Below the pieces are notes generated by a model, which saw nothing but the letters and a program-made list of their open reading frames with translations, was not told where the DNA came from and searched no databases. From Pectobacterium brasiliense (GTDB lineage Bacteria > Pseudomonadota > Gammaproteobacteria > Enterobacterales > Enterobacteriaceae): a stretch of DNA of 64,000 nucleotides. Location: contig NZ_JACGFN010000001.1 of assembly GCF_016950255.1 (NCBI RefSeq), positions 2,294,001 through 2,358,000 of the forward strand, in the 5' to 3' direction. Position numbers and translations under genes: made by a program. Positions 17,101 to 26,199 of this stretch are shown piece by piece (the stretch's first letter is position 1; each line of letters opens with the position of its first letter).

Positions 17101-18000
17101 CTATGCGCGCGGATGGTGCTGCTGATGCAGCTGTTTCAGCCGCTCCGTCGCGACATGGGTGTAAATCTGCGTCGTGGAAAGATCGCTGTGCCCCAAGAGC
17201 ATCTGTACGACCCGTAAATCCGCGCCGTGGTTCAATAAATGGGTTGCAAACGCGTGACGTAAGACGTGCGGCGAGAGCTTTTCGCTGTCGATGGACGCCA
17301 GTACCGCATAATGCTTGATGCGGTGCCAGAACGTCTGGCGCGTCATTTGCCGTGCGCGATTGCTGGGAAACAGCACATCCAGCGTCTGCCCATTCAGCAG
17401 CCACGGACGACCATGTTCCAGATAATACTCGATCCAGTACACCGCTTCTTCACCCAGCGGCACCAGCCGTTCTTTATTGCCTTTCCCCAGCACGCGTACC
17501 ACGCCCTGCCGCAGGCTGACATCGCTCATCGTCAAACTGACCAGCTCGGAAACACGCAGCCCCGTCGCATACAATACCTCAAGCATGGCCTTATCGCGTA
17601 ATTCCAGCGGTTGTTCAATACTTGGGGCGTTGAGCAACGTATCAACCTGCGCCTCGCTCAAATCTTTGGGTAGACGCTGCGGCAGTTTTGGCGATGACAG
17701 CACCGCACTCGGATCGTCGCTGCGACACTTTTCCCGATAAAGGTACTGAAAGAAGCGGCGCATCGCGCTCAGCAAGCGAGCCGAGCTGGTGGCCTTGTAG
17801 CCCCCCTCAACTCTGTCAGCGAGAAACGCCTGAAGATCGAGCGACTGTGCCTGCAATAAATCATTGTCATGATGCGCCAGCCACTCTGCCAGCGTACGCA
17901 GATCCAGCCGATAAGAGGCCAGCGTATTCTCTGCCAGATTTCTTTCCAGCCACAGCGCATCGAGAAACTGTTCGATAAGCGCCTGATCGTGTTCTTGCAT
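17101..18000 (-). CDS. xerD: Site-specific tyrosine recombinase XerD
   Basis: With XerC this 299-residue recombinase resolves chromosome dimers at dif, activated by FtsK. The N-terminal SAM-like domain (about residues 1-85) is followed by the catalytic domain with Arg in ATGLRVSELV, HVLRHAFATHLL (His-x-x-Arg), LGHSDLSTTQIYTHV (His and nucleophilic Tyr). I choose ATG 18000 because GAGGG lies 8 bp upstream; a GTG six codons earlier overlaps that site. The length then agrees with E. coli XerD (298). It heads the dsbC-recJ-prfB-lysS series, with 137 bp before dsbC. Confidence 0.96.
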   Translation of the reverse strand: MQEHDQALIEQFLDALWLERNLAENTLASYRLDLRTLAEWLAHHDNDLLQAQSLDLQAFLADRVEGGYKATSSARLLSAMRRFFQYLYREKCRSDDPSAVLSSPKLPQRLPKDLSEAQVDTLLNAPSIEQPLELRDKAMLEVLYATGLRVSELVSLTMSDVSLRQGVVRVLGKGNKERLVPLGEEAVYWIEYYLEHGRPWLLNGQTLDVLFPSNRARQMTRQTFWHRIKHYAVLASIDSEKLSPHVLRHAFATHLLNHGADLRVVQMLLGHSDLSTTQIYTHVATERLKQLHQQHHPRA

Positions 18001-18311
18001 CGCTGTGTCCCTCTTCACTGGTTGGCAATATTATGCCGATGAAGCGGCGACTTTACACCTTCATCAAGTCCGCATTCTCTCGCCAACAGAATTGTGCACG
18101 ATCTCACATATTCCGTGAACATCAACATCGCCATAACATTCTCCGGCAAAAATAAGGCCGTGGCACATTATATTTTATGTATCGTCAATATAGCGGAACA
18201 GGCTCCTTGAAGCCGCATGTCTACTGGCATTGACCTTACTTAATCAACGTTGAAAAGCCGATTTTTCTGTGCGTAGAATGGTCGTTCGTGTTGTTAAAAT
18301 AAAGAAACATT
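18001..18311. other. Intergenic region between divergent xerD and yhjE
   Basis: This stretch carries the two upstream regions. Apart from the candidate yhjE promoter at 18250-18279 I see no coding sequence, repeat or clear operator. Confidence 0.4.
18250..18279 (+). promoter_or_regulatory. Candidate sigma70 promoter of yhjE
   Basis: TTGAAA (18250-18255) and TAGAAT (18274-18279), each 5 of 6 to consensus, are separated by 18 bp and lie about 33 bp before the start codon. Confidence 0.45.
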
Positions 18312-19640
18312 ATGCAAGCCACCACCATCACTCCCACTCTCGATGCCGAAGCGGAAGCGCCACCCGTAAACTCACGCAATAAAGTGATTGTTGCGTCATT
18401 AATTGGCACCGCTATCGAATTTTTCGATTTTTATATCTACGCCACCGCCGCGGTGCTGATTTTTCCGCACATTTTCTTCCCACAGGGCGATCCGACTGCC
18501 GCCACGCTACAGTCGTTGGCAACCTTTGCGATTGCCTTTGTGGCTCGCCCGATTGGCTCGGCAGTCTTCGGTCACTTTGGCGACCGCGTCGGACGTAAAG
18601 TCACGCTGGTCGCTTCTCTGCTGACCATGGGGATTTCAACCGTTCTGATTGGGCTGTTACCGACCTACGACACCATTGGTATTTTTGCTCCGATTCTCCT
18701 AGCACTGGCACGCTTCGGCCAGGGGCTGGGTCTCGGCGGTGAATGGGGCGGCGCGGCGCTGCTGGCGACTGAAAATGCCCCGTCCCATAAACGTGCGCTG
18801 TATGGGTCGTTCCCCCAGCTTGGCGCACCGATTGGCTTCTTCTTCGCTAACGGTACCTTCCTGCTGTTGTCCTGGCTGCTGACGGAAGAGCAGTTCATGA
18901 CCTGGGGCTGGCGCGTGCCGTTCGTCGCATCTGCCGCGCTGGTGCTGGTTGGCCTGTATGTTCGTATCTCTCTGCATGAAGCTCCCGTCTTTACCAAAGC
19001 GGTCAAAGCCGGCAAGCAGGTACGTATGCCGCTGGGCACGCTGCTTAGCAAGCATATGAAAGTCACGATTCTCGGCACCTTCATCATGCTGGCGACCTAC
19101 ACGCTGTTCTACATCATGACCGTGTACTCCATGACGTACGGTACAGCGCCAGAACCTAAAGGGCTTGGTTTCTCGCGTAACAGTTTCCTGTTGATGCTGA
19201 TGATCGCGGTGATCGGCTTTGGTCTGATGGTGCCGGTAGCCGGCTATCTGGCGGATGCTTTTGGCCGCCGTAAGACCATGATTACTATTACCTGTCTCAT
19301 GATCGTTTTCGCTATGCTGTTCCCTTATATGCTCGGTTCAGGTAATCAGGCGCTGGTAATGGGCTTCCTGGTATTAGGTCTGAGCATCATGGGACTGACA
19401 TTCGGCCCGATGGGTGCACTGCTGCCGGAGCTGTTCCCGACGGAAGTGCGCTACACCGGTGCATCATTCTCGTATAACGTTTCGTCGATTCTGGGTGCAT
19501 CGGTTGCACCGTATATCGCGGCGTGGTTGACGGCTAACTATGGCCTGTTCTACGTCGGTGTTTATCTGGCAGCCATGGCGTCGCTGACGCTGATCGCGCT
19601 GCTGGCGACCAAAGAAACGCGTCACCAGTCTCTGGGATAA
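18312..19640 (+). CDS. yhjE: MFS transporter of the metabolite:H+ symporter family (YhjE-like)
   Basis: This 442-residue inner-membrane protein has 12 predicted segments and belongs to the MHS branch of the major facilitator superfamily (relatives: ShiA, ProP, KgtP). Signatures include NSRNKVIVASLIGTAIEFFDFYIY at the start, the loop motif GHFGDRVGRKVTL, LGLGGEWGGAALL and PELFPTEVRYTGASFSYN. It matches what I recall of E. coli YhjE over its whole length; the substrate of YhjE is not established. In E. coli yhjE lies elsewhere, so the gene is a local addition between xerD and fldB. The ribosome binding site is weak (AAAGAAAC). A strong terminator follows. Confidence 0.86.
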   Translation: MQATTITPTLDAEAEAPPVNSRNKVIVASLIGTAIEFFDFYIYATAAVLIFPHIFFPQGDPTAATLQSLATFAIAFVARPIGSAVFGHFGDRVGRKVTLVASLLTMGISTVLIGLLPTYDTIGIFAPILLALARFGQGLGLGGEWGGAALLATENAPSHKRALYGSFPQLGAPIGFFFANGTFLLLSWLLTEEQFMTWGWRVPFVASAALVLVGLYVRISLHEAPVFTKAVKAGKQVRMPLGTLLSKHMKVTILGTFIMLATYTLFYIMTVYSMTYGTAPEPKGLGFSRNSFLLMLMIAVIGFGLMVPVAGYLADAFGRRKTMITITCLMIVFAMLFPYMLGSGNQALVMGFLVLGLSIMGLTFGPMGALLPELFPTEVRYTGASFSYNVSSILGASVAPYIAAWLTANYGLFYVGVYLAAMASLTLIALLATKETRHQSLG

Positions 19641-19648
19641 TGTCCCTT

Positions 19649-19672
19649 CAGTGAGGGCTACGGCCCTCACTG
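19649..19672 (+). terminator. Terminator of yhjE
   Basis: A perfect 10-bp stem CAGTGAGGGC / GCCCTCACTG with the tight loop TACG starts 9 bp after the stop and is followed by CACCTTTCCTTTTTC. Confidence 0.85.
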
Positions 19673-19844
19673 CACCTTTCCTTTTTCACGATGTCACCAA
19701 CCCGTCACCACTCCAAATCATCACCTCTTGTTATTATCACTTTGATACATTTTCGCATTTACCACGCTAATTAAGTGAGGTATACCAACAGGCCTGTCGA
19801 TGTAACAAATCCATTCGGTACAACAATCAAATTAGGATGCAAAA

Positions 19845-20231
19845 ATGTTTTCAAAACATTATGAAGTTGAGGACAGTCATATCGACTTTCAGGGCGTCGT
19901 CGACGGCCTCTACTATCCGTTTTACATGGAGTGGACGCGCCATGCTTTTATGAAAGAGGCGCTGGGTATCGATATTGAAGAAGAGTTCAAGCAGGGAAAG
20001 ATTTACATGGTACTGGAGTACACTCTGCGCTTTCGTAAAAGCCTGCAAAAAGGCGATCAATTAGAAGTGACCTGCCAGTTGGAAAAGAACGAAAAACGTA
20101 ATCGCGTCAATTTCGTTCAGCAGATTAAGGTTGGCGGTGTTACCTACGCAGAAGCCACGTTTGTCGCCACTTGCCTGACTAACGGCCGACCATCAATGCC
20201 GGAAGCAGTAGTGAATGCGTTAGCGCTTTAA
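19845..20231 (+). CDS. Acyl-CoA thioesterase, hotdog fold (4HBT family)
   Basis: This 128-residue protein fits a single hotdog domain of the 4-hydroxybenzoyl-CoA thioesterase/YbgC type. The HIDFQGVVDGLYYPFYMEWTRHAFM segment is the usual catalytic region (D-x-x-G-x-x-x-x-x-x-Y), with Asp14 as likely acid. It should hydrolyse an acyl-CoA, but chain length and role cannot be read from the sequence. An AGGA sequence lies about 10 bp before the ATG. The gene is single; yhjE and fldB, on the same strand, are both separated from it by long gaps. Confidence 0.78.
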   Translation: MFSKHYEVEDSHIDFQGVVDGLYYPFYMEWTRHAFMKEALGIDIEEEFKQGKIYMVLEYTLRFRKSLQKGDQLEVTCQLEKNEKRNRVNFVQQIKVGGVTYAEATFVATCLTNGRPSMPEAVVNALAL

Positions 20232-20573
20232 GCGTTCGTGTTGTCATGAGTTCTCTTCGTTAGCACACTCGACATAAACGCGGGCGTGCTAATGCAGAGA
20301 TCCTGAATACCGTAATGAGATACGCTATTCCCTCTGAAATCATCCCCCCAATACAGTTCTGTCCCCCTCCATTGAAGTCAATCGCTCTGCACCGCGAGCT
20401 TCACCAACGATTGTAAAAGACCTCAATATCATCGAATATGGCAACCATTACCTGTTTTCTGCTGCACATGAGTTATGAACTTGCCGCCTTTAGGCAGTGG
20501 CATCGCTGTGCAGAGACTGAATCAATGCATCATTGGTTGTAGAAAATAATTAAATCATGGACTTATAGATAGT
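20232..20573. other. Intergenic region upstream of fldB
   Basis: No coding sequence is supported. An imperfect-terminator-like dyad, TTAGCAC (20260-20266) with GTGCTAA (20286-20292) around a 19-nt loop, follows the thioesterase gene without a T-run. The remainder should hold the fldB promoter. E. coli fldB responds to SoxRS, but I could not identify a convincing SoxS box. Confidence 0.4.
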
Positions 20574-21092
20574 ATGAAAATTGGTCTGTTTTACGGCTCA
20601 AGCACCTGCTACACCGAAATGGCGGCGGAAAAAATTCGCGACATTTTGGGCGAAGACCTGGTGGATCTGCACAACCTTAAAGATGTCGAACCTCAACGTA
20701 TGGAAGATTACAGTACGCTGATTCTCGGCATCCCCACCTGGGATTTCGGTGAGATTCAGGAAGACTGGGAAAACATCTGGGGTCAACTAGCGACGCTAAA
20801 CCTCAAAGGCAAAGTCGTCGCGCTCTACGGTATGGGCGACCAGCTTGGCTACAGTGAATGGTTCCTTGATGCGCTGGGTATGCTGCATGACCAACTGCTG
20901 CCGCTGGGTGTCACATTCGTTGGATACTGGCCGATAGCGGGCTACGAATTCACCAGCCCGAAACCGCTGACCGCCGACGGCAAACACTTTGTCGGACTGG
21001 CGCTGGACGAAGTGAACCAATACGATCTTAGCGATGAACGGCTGGAACAGTGGTGCGAACAGATCCTGCAAGAAATGGCGTCATTACTGTAA
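20574..21092 (+). CDS. fldB: Flavodoxin FldB
   Basis: This 172-residue FMN protein carries single electrons in reductive reactions. The FMN phosphate-binding loop [18 protein letters not shown] opens the protein, and the isoalloxazine-stacking regions are recognisable around [18 protein letters not shown] and [20 protein letters not shown]. Both length and location near xerD agree with E. coli FldB, distinguishing it from FldA. No good Shine-Dalgarno sequence precedes the ATG. A small lipoprotein gene starts 28 bp downstream and may be co-transcribed. Confidence 0.93.
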   Translation: MKIGLFYGSSTCYTEMAAEKIRDILGEDLVDLHNLKDVEPQRMEDYSTLILGIPTWDFGEIQEDWENIWGQLATLNLKGKVVALYGMGDQLGYSEWFLDALGMLHDQLLPLGVTFVGYWPIAGYEFTSPKPLTADGKHFVGLALDEVNQYDLSDERLEQWCEQILQEMASLL

Positions 21093-21120
21093 ACAGTACG
21101 ACTCAACAGAGGTAAGCACG

Positions 21121-21444
21121 ATGAAAATGTTACTCATAGCGGTCGCAGGATTATTGCTTGCCGGTTGTGCTCAAACAGGCACAGAAGAATACGCCAGAAA
21201 TCTGGGCGGGAAATGCGATGTGCCGCAGTATTACGCGATCGATTTCTCAAGGTTTGACGAGACAGCACAGCAAATCGCGCACGCGACGGGCTGTGGCATC
21301 ACCACCGATACCACACTCACTGGCGCGATTAAACCCCATCCCGTCAAAGGCTATCTGACCCGGCGAGAAGCGGTATTTATGGCGATTCAGGGGACGTCGT
21401 TGAAGGTGACCCAACAGGAACCGGATACGATTACCGTCGAGTAA
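21121..21444 (+). CDS. Small lipoprotein with an STN-like domain
   Basis: The 107-residue product starts with a lipoprotein signal peptide, lipobox LAGC with Cys16 as the lipidated residue. The mature part (about residues 35-106: YYAIDFSRFDETAQQIAHAT through GYLTRREAVFMAIQGTSLKV) has the pattern of a secretin/TonB-receptor short N-terminal (STN) domain: an IDF strand, a helix, a short strand pair, a second helix and a final strand pair ending DTITVE. Here it stands alone, attached to a membrane and not fused to a receptor. AGAGGT precedes the ATG by 7 bp. Function unknown; it is probably transcribed with fldB and followed by a strong hairpin. The domain call is by eye. Confidence 0.72.
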   Translation: MKMLLIAVAGLLLAGCAQTGTEEYARNLGGKCDVPQYYAIDFSRFDETAQQIAHATGCGITTDTTLTGAIKPHPVKGYLTRREAVFMAIQGTSLKVTQQEPDTITVE

Positions 21445-21450
21445 AACATT

Positions 21451-21479
21451 CGCGGATACCGTGGTGACCGGTATCCGCG
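21451..21479. terminator. Terminator between convergent lipoprotein gene and rlmF
   Basis: A perfect 10-bp stem CGCGGATACC / GGTATCCGCG with a 9-nt loop starts 6 bp after the lipoprotein stop and lies 31 bp beyond the rlmF stop. T-rich stretches are weak on the plus side; on the minus strand AATGTTTTAC follows. Confidence 0.65.
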
Positions 21480-21509
21480 AAGATTGATATTTGTAGACGT
21501 TGAAGTGGC

Positions 21510-22445
21510 TTAACGCTTTTGTAACCAGCGGGTACGCGCAGCGGTATCAAGGAAACTCCACGCGACAAAGCGGCTTTGCTTTTGGCCTTGCGCCATATCT
21601 ATCGTTCTGACCTTCTCCGCATCAACCGCTTCCAGCACACGATAAATCTCCGGCAGGTTCTCTTTACGCGACACCAGCGACGTAAACCACAGACACTGAC
21701 GGGCGAAACCCGCGCTCTCTTTGATCATCTGACCAATGAAAGCGGACTCGCCACCTTCACACCACAGCTCATCCTGCTGCCCGCCAAAATTCAGCGGTGA
21801 GCGCTTATCCAGCCCCAGATTATGCAGTTTGCGCTGCGATCCCTGACGAGCATCCTCCGCAGACGCATGGAACGGCGGATTACACATGACGGCATCAAAC
21901 GTGTCGTTCTTGTGGATAATCCCTGCCAGTATCGCTTTGCTGTTCTTCTGACGGCGCAGGCGAATCGACCGATTCAAGCCTGGGTTCGCCTCAATCGTCT
22001 CATTGGCGGCTTTCATCGCTTGCGGATTGATCTCGCTGCCAGTAAAACGCCAGCCGTACTCGCGATGTCCAATCAGCGGATAGATACAGTTGGCACCACA
22101 GCCGACATCCAGCACGGACGCATCGCGCGGCACCACCGAACGGTTATCTTCCGCCAGCAAGTCAGCCAGATGGTGGATATAATCGGCACGACCAGGAATT
22201 GGCGGGCACAGAAAGCCCTCTGGAATCGTCCAGTGCTCAATCTGATAAAAATGCTGCAACAGCGCCTGATTCAGCGTTTTCACCGCCTCAGGATTGGCAA
22301 AGTCCACGGACTCATCACCGTAGGCATTCACCTTTACAAACGGGATCAGCGCAGGATAACTCTGTTTGAGCGCGGGAAAATCATAACGGTCACGGTGGCG
22401 ATTACGAGGGTGCAGACCATTTTTTTGCACTGCGGGCTTAGTCAT
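21510..22445 (-). CDS. rlmF: 23S rRNA m6A1618 methyltransferase RlmF
   Basis: This 311-residue SAM-dependent enzyme methylates N6 of A1618 in 23S rRNA. The SAM-binding motif DVGCG is at residues 113-117 and the N6-adenine methyltransferase motif NPPF at 189-192. The N-terminal [19 protein letters not shown] and C-terminal [16 protein letters not shown] are typical of the YbiN/METTL16-like family. It is encoded alone and is convergent with the lipoprotein gene. In E. coli this gene (ybiN) lies in another region. Confidence 0.93.
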   Translation of the reverse strand: MTKPAVQKNGLHPRNRHRDRYDFPALKQSYPALIPFVKVNAYGDESVDFANPEAVKTLNQALLQHFYQIEHWTIPEGFLCPPIPGRADYIHHLADLLAEDNRSVVPRDASVLDVGCGANCIYPLIGHREYGWRFTGSEINPQAMKAANETIEANPGLNRSIRLRRQKNSKAILAGIIHKNDTFDAVMCNPPFHASAEDARQGSQRKLHNLGLDKRSPLNFGGQQDELWCEGGESAFIGQMIKESAGFARQCLWFTSLVSRKENLPEIYRVLEAVDAEKVRTIDMAQGQKQSRFVAWSFLDTAARTRWLQKR

Positions 22446-22513
22446 CAGTTATATCCAATCAATTTCAAAGCACGGCCAAACGATGACCGAATAAAAACAT
22501 GTCCAACGCGCTG

Positions 22514-22927
22514 CTATCTTGCCCAGTGTTTCTGCTGCAAAAGAATTTGACGCAAGTGACGCCATTCGTCATCGCCCATGCTGTCCGATGCCAGCCACAG
22601 CTGTTGCTTGTCTTTACCGTTAACCACTTGCAATGACAGTAATATGCCATTCTTCAGCAGCCACGGTCGTTTAACGATCTGCCATTCCTGCTGCCGCCAG
22701 CTCAGGGTCGTTTCGCTGAGCAGAACGATTTCCCCCTGTCGGGATTTAATATTCCGTTGGCTACGGATAAAACCGAACATCACCATCGTGACCAGGCATA
22801 GCCATAGCCACGCGTAGCCGTCCGGCCACGGCGCCAGCAGAATGAGCAATACTAATAGGCCATGCACAACCAATGACAGCAGTTGCATGCGCCAGGAAAC
22901 GCGGAGGTCACACCGCCACTGGGCCAC
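22514..22927 (-). CDS. ygfX: YgfX family inner-membrane protein
   Basis: The 137-residue protein has two adjacent membrane segments (about residues 15-50) and a soluble C-terminal part ([38 protein letters not shown]), the layout of YgfX (CptA). It overlaps sdhE by 20 bp and is translationally coupled to it. In E. coli and Serratia the pair has been described as a toxin-antitoxin system and, for the partner, as a flavinylation factor; the flavin role of SdhE is the better supported. YgfX function remains uncertain. Confidence 0.87.
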   Translation of the reverse strand: MAQWRCDLRVSWRMQLLSLVVHGLLVLLILLAPWPDGYAWLWLCLVTMVMFGFIRSQRNIKSRQGEIVLLSETTLSWRQQEWQIVKRPWLLKNGILLSLQVVNGKDKQQLWLASDSMGDDEWRHLRQILLQQKHWAR

Positions 22928-23174
22928 GATCTTTATTTCGCGTCTGAATAAGGGAAATCATGTGTTTCAGCTCTCCGTCCTCCGGTTCACCGTGGTTCAT
23001 CAGCCAGTTGAATAAATCGGGATCGTCGCTTTGTAACAAGCGTACAAACGTGCGCTTATCAGTGTCATTAAGTGTGTCATAGTCATGCTCAAAAAACGGC
23101 ATGATTGCGATATCCAATTCGCGCATACCACGGCGGCATGCCCAATGAATGCGTGATTTATTATCGATTTCCAT
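22908..23174 (-). CDS. sdhE: FAD assembly factor SdhE
   Basis: This 88-residue cytoplasmic protein promotes covalent FAD attachment to SdhA and FrdA. The conserved RGxxE motif ([12 protein letters not shown]) is intact near residues 14-19, followed by [20 protein letters not shown] and DPDLFNWLM, all typical of the family. It overlaps ygfX by 20 bp and is divergent from ygfZ, the conserved arrangement in Enterobacterales. The ATG at 23174 gives the usual length. Confidence 0.95.
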   Translation of the reverse strand: MEIDNKSRIHWACRRGMRELDIAIMPFFEHDYDTLNDTDKRTFVRLLQSDDPDLFNWLMNHGEPEDGELKHMISLIQTRNKDRGPVAV

Positions 23175-23409
23175 ATTTCATGTCCACCTTGTTATCGCTG
23201 CTTGCCGCTAGTGTACTCTGATTCCGGTAGCGGGTATCAACTAATAGTAACATTTTGACATAGTTTACCGCCGTGCACCGCGCCGAGTGCGCTCATCAGC
23301 ATCAGGCTGTGCTCTGCAATAACACAGCGTGAATAACCACTTGCAAACCCTGAGCGCTCTTTTACCATTAGGTCATTCGGGTATCGCCCTTCGCGCAGGA
23401 TTGTACTAT

Positions 23410-24411
23410 ATGGTTAATCAACATACGGCTCATCAACGCCCTTTTGCATCACAACCTCCATTTGCTTCTGCCCAGTTGGCCGCCACGCTCATCTCATTGG
23501 ATGACTGGGCGCTGGTCACCATGGTCGGGCCGGACACCGTCAAATATCTTCAAGGACAGGTCACCGCAGATGTCGGGGCGCTGCCTGACGATGGGCACAT
23601 CCTTTGCGCCCACTGCGACGCGAAAGGAAAAATGTGGAGCAACCTGCGTCTGTTCCATCACGGCGAAGGCTTTGCTTTTATTGAGCGTCGTAATCTACGC
23701 GACGCTCAACTTAACGAACTGAAAAAATACGCCGTTTTCTCGAAAACGACCATCGCGCCAGACGACAACGCCATCCTGCTGGGCGCGGCGGGTGCCGGTA
23801 TCCGCGAGCTGCTGGCCTCTGTATTTAGCCAGCTTCCAGATGCTGAACACCCTGTTGTGCAGCACGAAGGGGCTACCTTACTGCATTTCGCCCATCCTGC
23901 AGAACGTTTCTTGCTGGTACTGTCTCCTGAGCACGGCGCGTCGCTGCTTGAACAGCTCGGCGATAAAGTCAGCCTGAATGACAGCCGCCAATGGCTGACG
24001 CTGGATATTGAAGCAGGTCAGCCCATCATTGACAGCGCAAACAGTGCTCAGTTCATCCCGCAAGCGACTAATTTACAGGCATTAAATGGGATTAGCTTCA
24101 GCAAAGGGTGCTATACCGGTCAGGAAATGGTCGCGCGGGCAAAATATCGTGGGGCTAACAAGCGTGCGCTTTACTGGCTGGCGGGTAAGGCAAATAAGGT
24201 ACCGCAGGCAGGGGATGACCTCGAATTGCAGCTCGGTGAGAACTGGCGTCGTACCGGTACGGTGTTGGCAGCCAGCCAATTGCAGAACGGTGACGTGTGG
24301 GTACAGGCAGTGCTGAATAACGATCTCACCGCAGAGAACGTTTTGCGCGTCCGTGACGATGCCGAAAGCCAGCTCACGGTTCAGCCGCTGCCGTATGAAA
24401 TAACGGATTAA
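23410..24411 (+). CDS. ygfZ: Folate-binding tRNA-modifying/Fe-S protein YgfZ
   Basis: This 333-residue protein uses tetrahydrofolate and supports assembly or repair of certain Fe-S proteins, including the MiaB tRNA-modifying enzyme. It is related to GcvT. The hallmark motif [17 protein letters not shown] is present with its conserved Cys, and [25 protein letters not shown] is the N-terminal GcvT-like region. I start at ATG 23410 (MVNQHTAHQ), with AGGA upstream, giving a length close to E. coli (326); an in-frame start 27 codons earlier adds residues without similarity. Divergent from sdhE. Confidence 0.93.
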   Translation: MVNQHTAHQRPFASQPPFASAQLAATLISLDDWALVTMVGPDTVKYLQGQVTADVGALPDDGHILCAHCDAKGKMWSNLRLFHHGEGFAFIERRNLRDAQLNELKKYAVFSKTTIAPDDNAILLGAAGAGIRELLASVFSQLPDAEHPVVQHEGATLLHFAHPAERFLLVLSPEHGASLLEQLGDKVSLNDSRQWLTLDIEAGQPIIDSANSAQFIPQATNLQALNGISFSKGCYTGQEMVARAKYRGANKRALYWLAGKANKVPQAGDDLELQLGENWRRTGTVLAASQLQNGDVWVQAVLNNDLTAENVLRVRDDAESQLTVQPLPYEITD

Positions 24412-24465
24412 TTCGACGAGTGATACCGCGCATGAGCCAAGCGGGCTCATGCGCTTTATACAGGC

Positions 24466-25116
24466 TTAAATATAAAGATAAATCGCCAGAAAGTGGCAGA
24501 CGCTGCCGCCCAACACAAATCCGTGCCAAATCGCGTGATTATAGGGAATGCGCTTACAGGCGTAGAAAATCACGCCCAGCGTGTACACCACGCCGCCCAC
24601 CGCCAGCAGCGTCACACTCCCCGCCGCCAGTTTCATCACCATCTGATAAATCACCACCAGCGACAGCCAGCCCATCACCAGATAGGTAATTAACGACAGC
24701 ACTTCAAAACGGTGAGCAAACGCCAGTTTGAAGATCACGCCCAGCAGCGCCATGCTCCAGATGACGACCATCAGGCCATGCGCCAGCGGCGAATTCAACC
24801 CTACCAGCAAAAACGGCGTATAGGTTCCTGCGATCAACAGATAGATGGCACAGTGGTCAAATTTCTTCAGCCACGGCTTAATACGCTGAGACGGAATCGC
24901 GTGATACAACGTCGATGCCAGAAACAGCAGGATAATGCTGCCGCCATAGAGGCTGTAGCTGGTAATCGCCACGCTGCCAGCGTCATTGTTGACCGCCTGC
25001 ACCAGCAATAAAACCAACCCCACAATCCCGAAAATCACACCTATTCCGTGGCTTATGCTGTTCGCAATTTCCTCTGCCAGAGAGTAATCCGGCATTTGTT
25101 CATTTTTTGACATCAA
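24466..25116 (-). CDS. trhA: Hemolysin III family membrane protein TrhA (YqfA)
   Basis: The 216-residue inner-membrane protein has seven predicted segments and belongs to the PAQR/hemolysin III family. Family motifs are present: [19 protein letters not shown] near the N-terminus, [34 protein letters not shown] in the middle and [23 protein letters not shown] at the end, with the His and Asp residues that bind metal in the eukaryotic relatives. E. coli TrhA is reported to affect membrane energetics and fatty-acid homeostasis. It is convergent with ygfZ as in E. coli. Confidence 0.92.
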   Translation of the reverse strand: MMSKNEQMPDYSLAEEIANSISHGIGVIFGIVGLVLLLVQAVNNDAGSVAITSYSLYGGSIILLFLASTLYHAIPSQRIKPWLKKFDHCAIYLLIAGTYTPFLLVGLNSPLAHGLMVVIWSMALLGVIFKLAFAHRFEVLSLITYLVMGWLSLVVIYQMVMKLAAGSVTLLAVGGVVYTLGVIFYACKRIPYNHAIWHGFVLGGSVCHFLAIYLYI

Positions 25117-25445
25117 TCGATTCCACAGTATTCAACAGTACACGTCGTGTGCTGACGTTATCCACCTTGCCTTTCCCCTGCGGGGATGCAGGCGCAGGTG
25201 TTTAACCTTTGAGCAGATTAACTGAGAATAGTTTCAGTGTACACGTGTAAGCTAAAATATTTACACTCACCTGACTTCCGGCTTTCTCTCTCACTTAGCG
25301 TGTAATCATTCATGTCAATCTCGGGCGACATCCCCTACAATGATCGACGTTGATATCTCCCTGTTTTTTGAAGGGCTCTGCCGTTTTTACCGGTTATTCG
25401 CGTTAACGGTCATCCGGTTCTGACGCTCACAGCGCCTTCCTATAG
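25117..25445. other. Long intergenic region upstream of the HD-domain gene
   Basis: No gene is supported. The region contains a small perfect palindrome GTGTACAC (25237-25244) overlapping a dyad GTGTAA / TTACAC (25245-25250 and 25261-25266, 10-bp spacer), which could be an operator for either divergent gene. The spacing does not match any operator I can name. A degenerate repeat series follows at 25446. Confidence 0.4.
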
Positions 25446-25523
25446 TTTTCATTACATGTCGTTTTGGTTTTCACTACATATCGTTTCACTGCATGATTTT
25501 TACTGCATCGTGTTCACTGCAAG
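25446..25523 (+). repeat. Five degenerate short repeats before the HD-domain gene
   Basis: Imperfect copies of a 14-16 bp unit occur in a row. The first two are TTTTCATTACATGTCG (25446) and TTTTCACTACATATCG (25468), followed by GTTTCACTGCATGAT (25483), TTTTTACTGCATCG (25497) and TGTTCACTGCAAG (25511). The array ends on the Shine-Dalgarno sequence of the downstream gene. The first two copies share 14 of 16 bases; later copies are weaker. Confidence 0.6.
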
Positions 25524-25536
25524 AGGTAAGTTTTTC

Positions 25537-26145
25537 ATGTCATCTGCCCCATCTACTCTGAATTTCGGTTCTATGACCGATGCCTTCGGCTTTCTGATAG
25601 AAATCGATAAATTAAAAAGCGTGCAGCGCCGTAACAAAATTATCGGCAGCGAACGTCACGAAGATTCTGCCGAACATAGCTGGCACTTTGCCGTCGCGGC
25701 AATGGCGCTGGCGCCTTATGCCGGTGAAGGTGTGGATATCCAGCGCGTGATCCAAATGGCGCTGATTCACGACATCGTCGAAATCGATGCGGGCGATGTG
25801 CTCGTTTACGATCTTTCCGCTCGTCTGGCGATTCACGATCAGGAAGTCGCCGCCGCCGCTCGTATTTTCGGCCTGCTGCCCGAGCCACAGCGTCAGCAAT
25901 TCCACGATCTGTGGGAAGAATACGAAGCGAATGAAACCCCCAGCGCCCAGTTCGCTATGGTACTTGACCGCGTCATGCCGATGCTGATGAACCTGTCTAA
26001 CGGCGGCCAAAGCTGGGTAGAAAACAGTATCCGCCTGGAACAGGTTCTTGACCGTGCCGAGTTCATCTCCACGATCAACCCGGAACTGTGGCAATACCTC
26101 CAGCAACATCTAGAAGACGCCAAAGCCAAGGGCTGGTTGCTATAA
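25537..26145 (+). CDS. HD-domain phosphohydrolase (YfbR/HDDC2-like)
   Basis: This 202-residue cytoplasmic protein has an HD metal-dependent phosphohydrolase domain with the family residues His47 (AEHSWHFAVAAMAL), His78-Asp79 (ALIHDIVEIDAGD) and a later Asp in MVLDRVMPML. It resembles the yeast YGK1/human HDDC2 and bacterial YfbR group, which remove phosphate from 5'-deoxynucleotides, so a nucleotide-pool role is likely; the substrate is not proven. The ATG at 25537 follows AAGAGGTAAG. An open frame continues 27 codons upstream through the repeat series and is probably not translated. The LacI regulator gene follows after 54 bp but belongs to the raffinose locus. Confidence 0.8.
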   Translation: MSSAPSTLNFGSMTDAFGFLIEIDKLKSVQRRNKIIGSERHEDSAEHSWHFAVAAMALAPYAGEGVDIQRVIQMALIHDIVEIDAGDVLVYDLSARLAIHDQEVAAAARIFGLLPEPQRQQFHDLWEEYEANETPSAQFAMVLDRVMPMLMNLSNGGQSWVENSIRLEQVLDRAEFISTINPELWQYLQQHLEDAKAKGWLL

Positions 26146-26199
26146 TTCGATTTTCTCGCTAGACGCCCCGTCGCCGGGCATGCACGTCAGGAGAGGGTG

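Noticed and set aside
25245..25266. TyrR box upstream of the HD-domain gene
   Set aside because: TGTAA and TTACA half-sites are present but the spacer is two bases too long for TyrR, and no aromatic amino-acid gene is adjacent.
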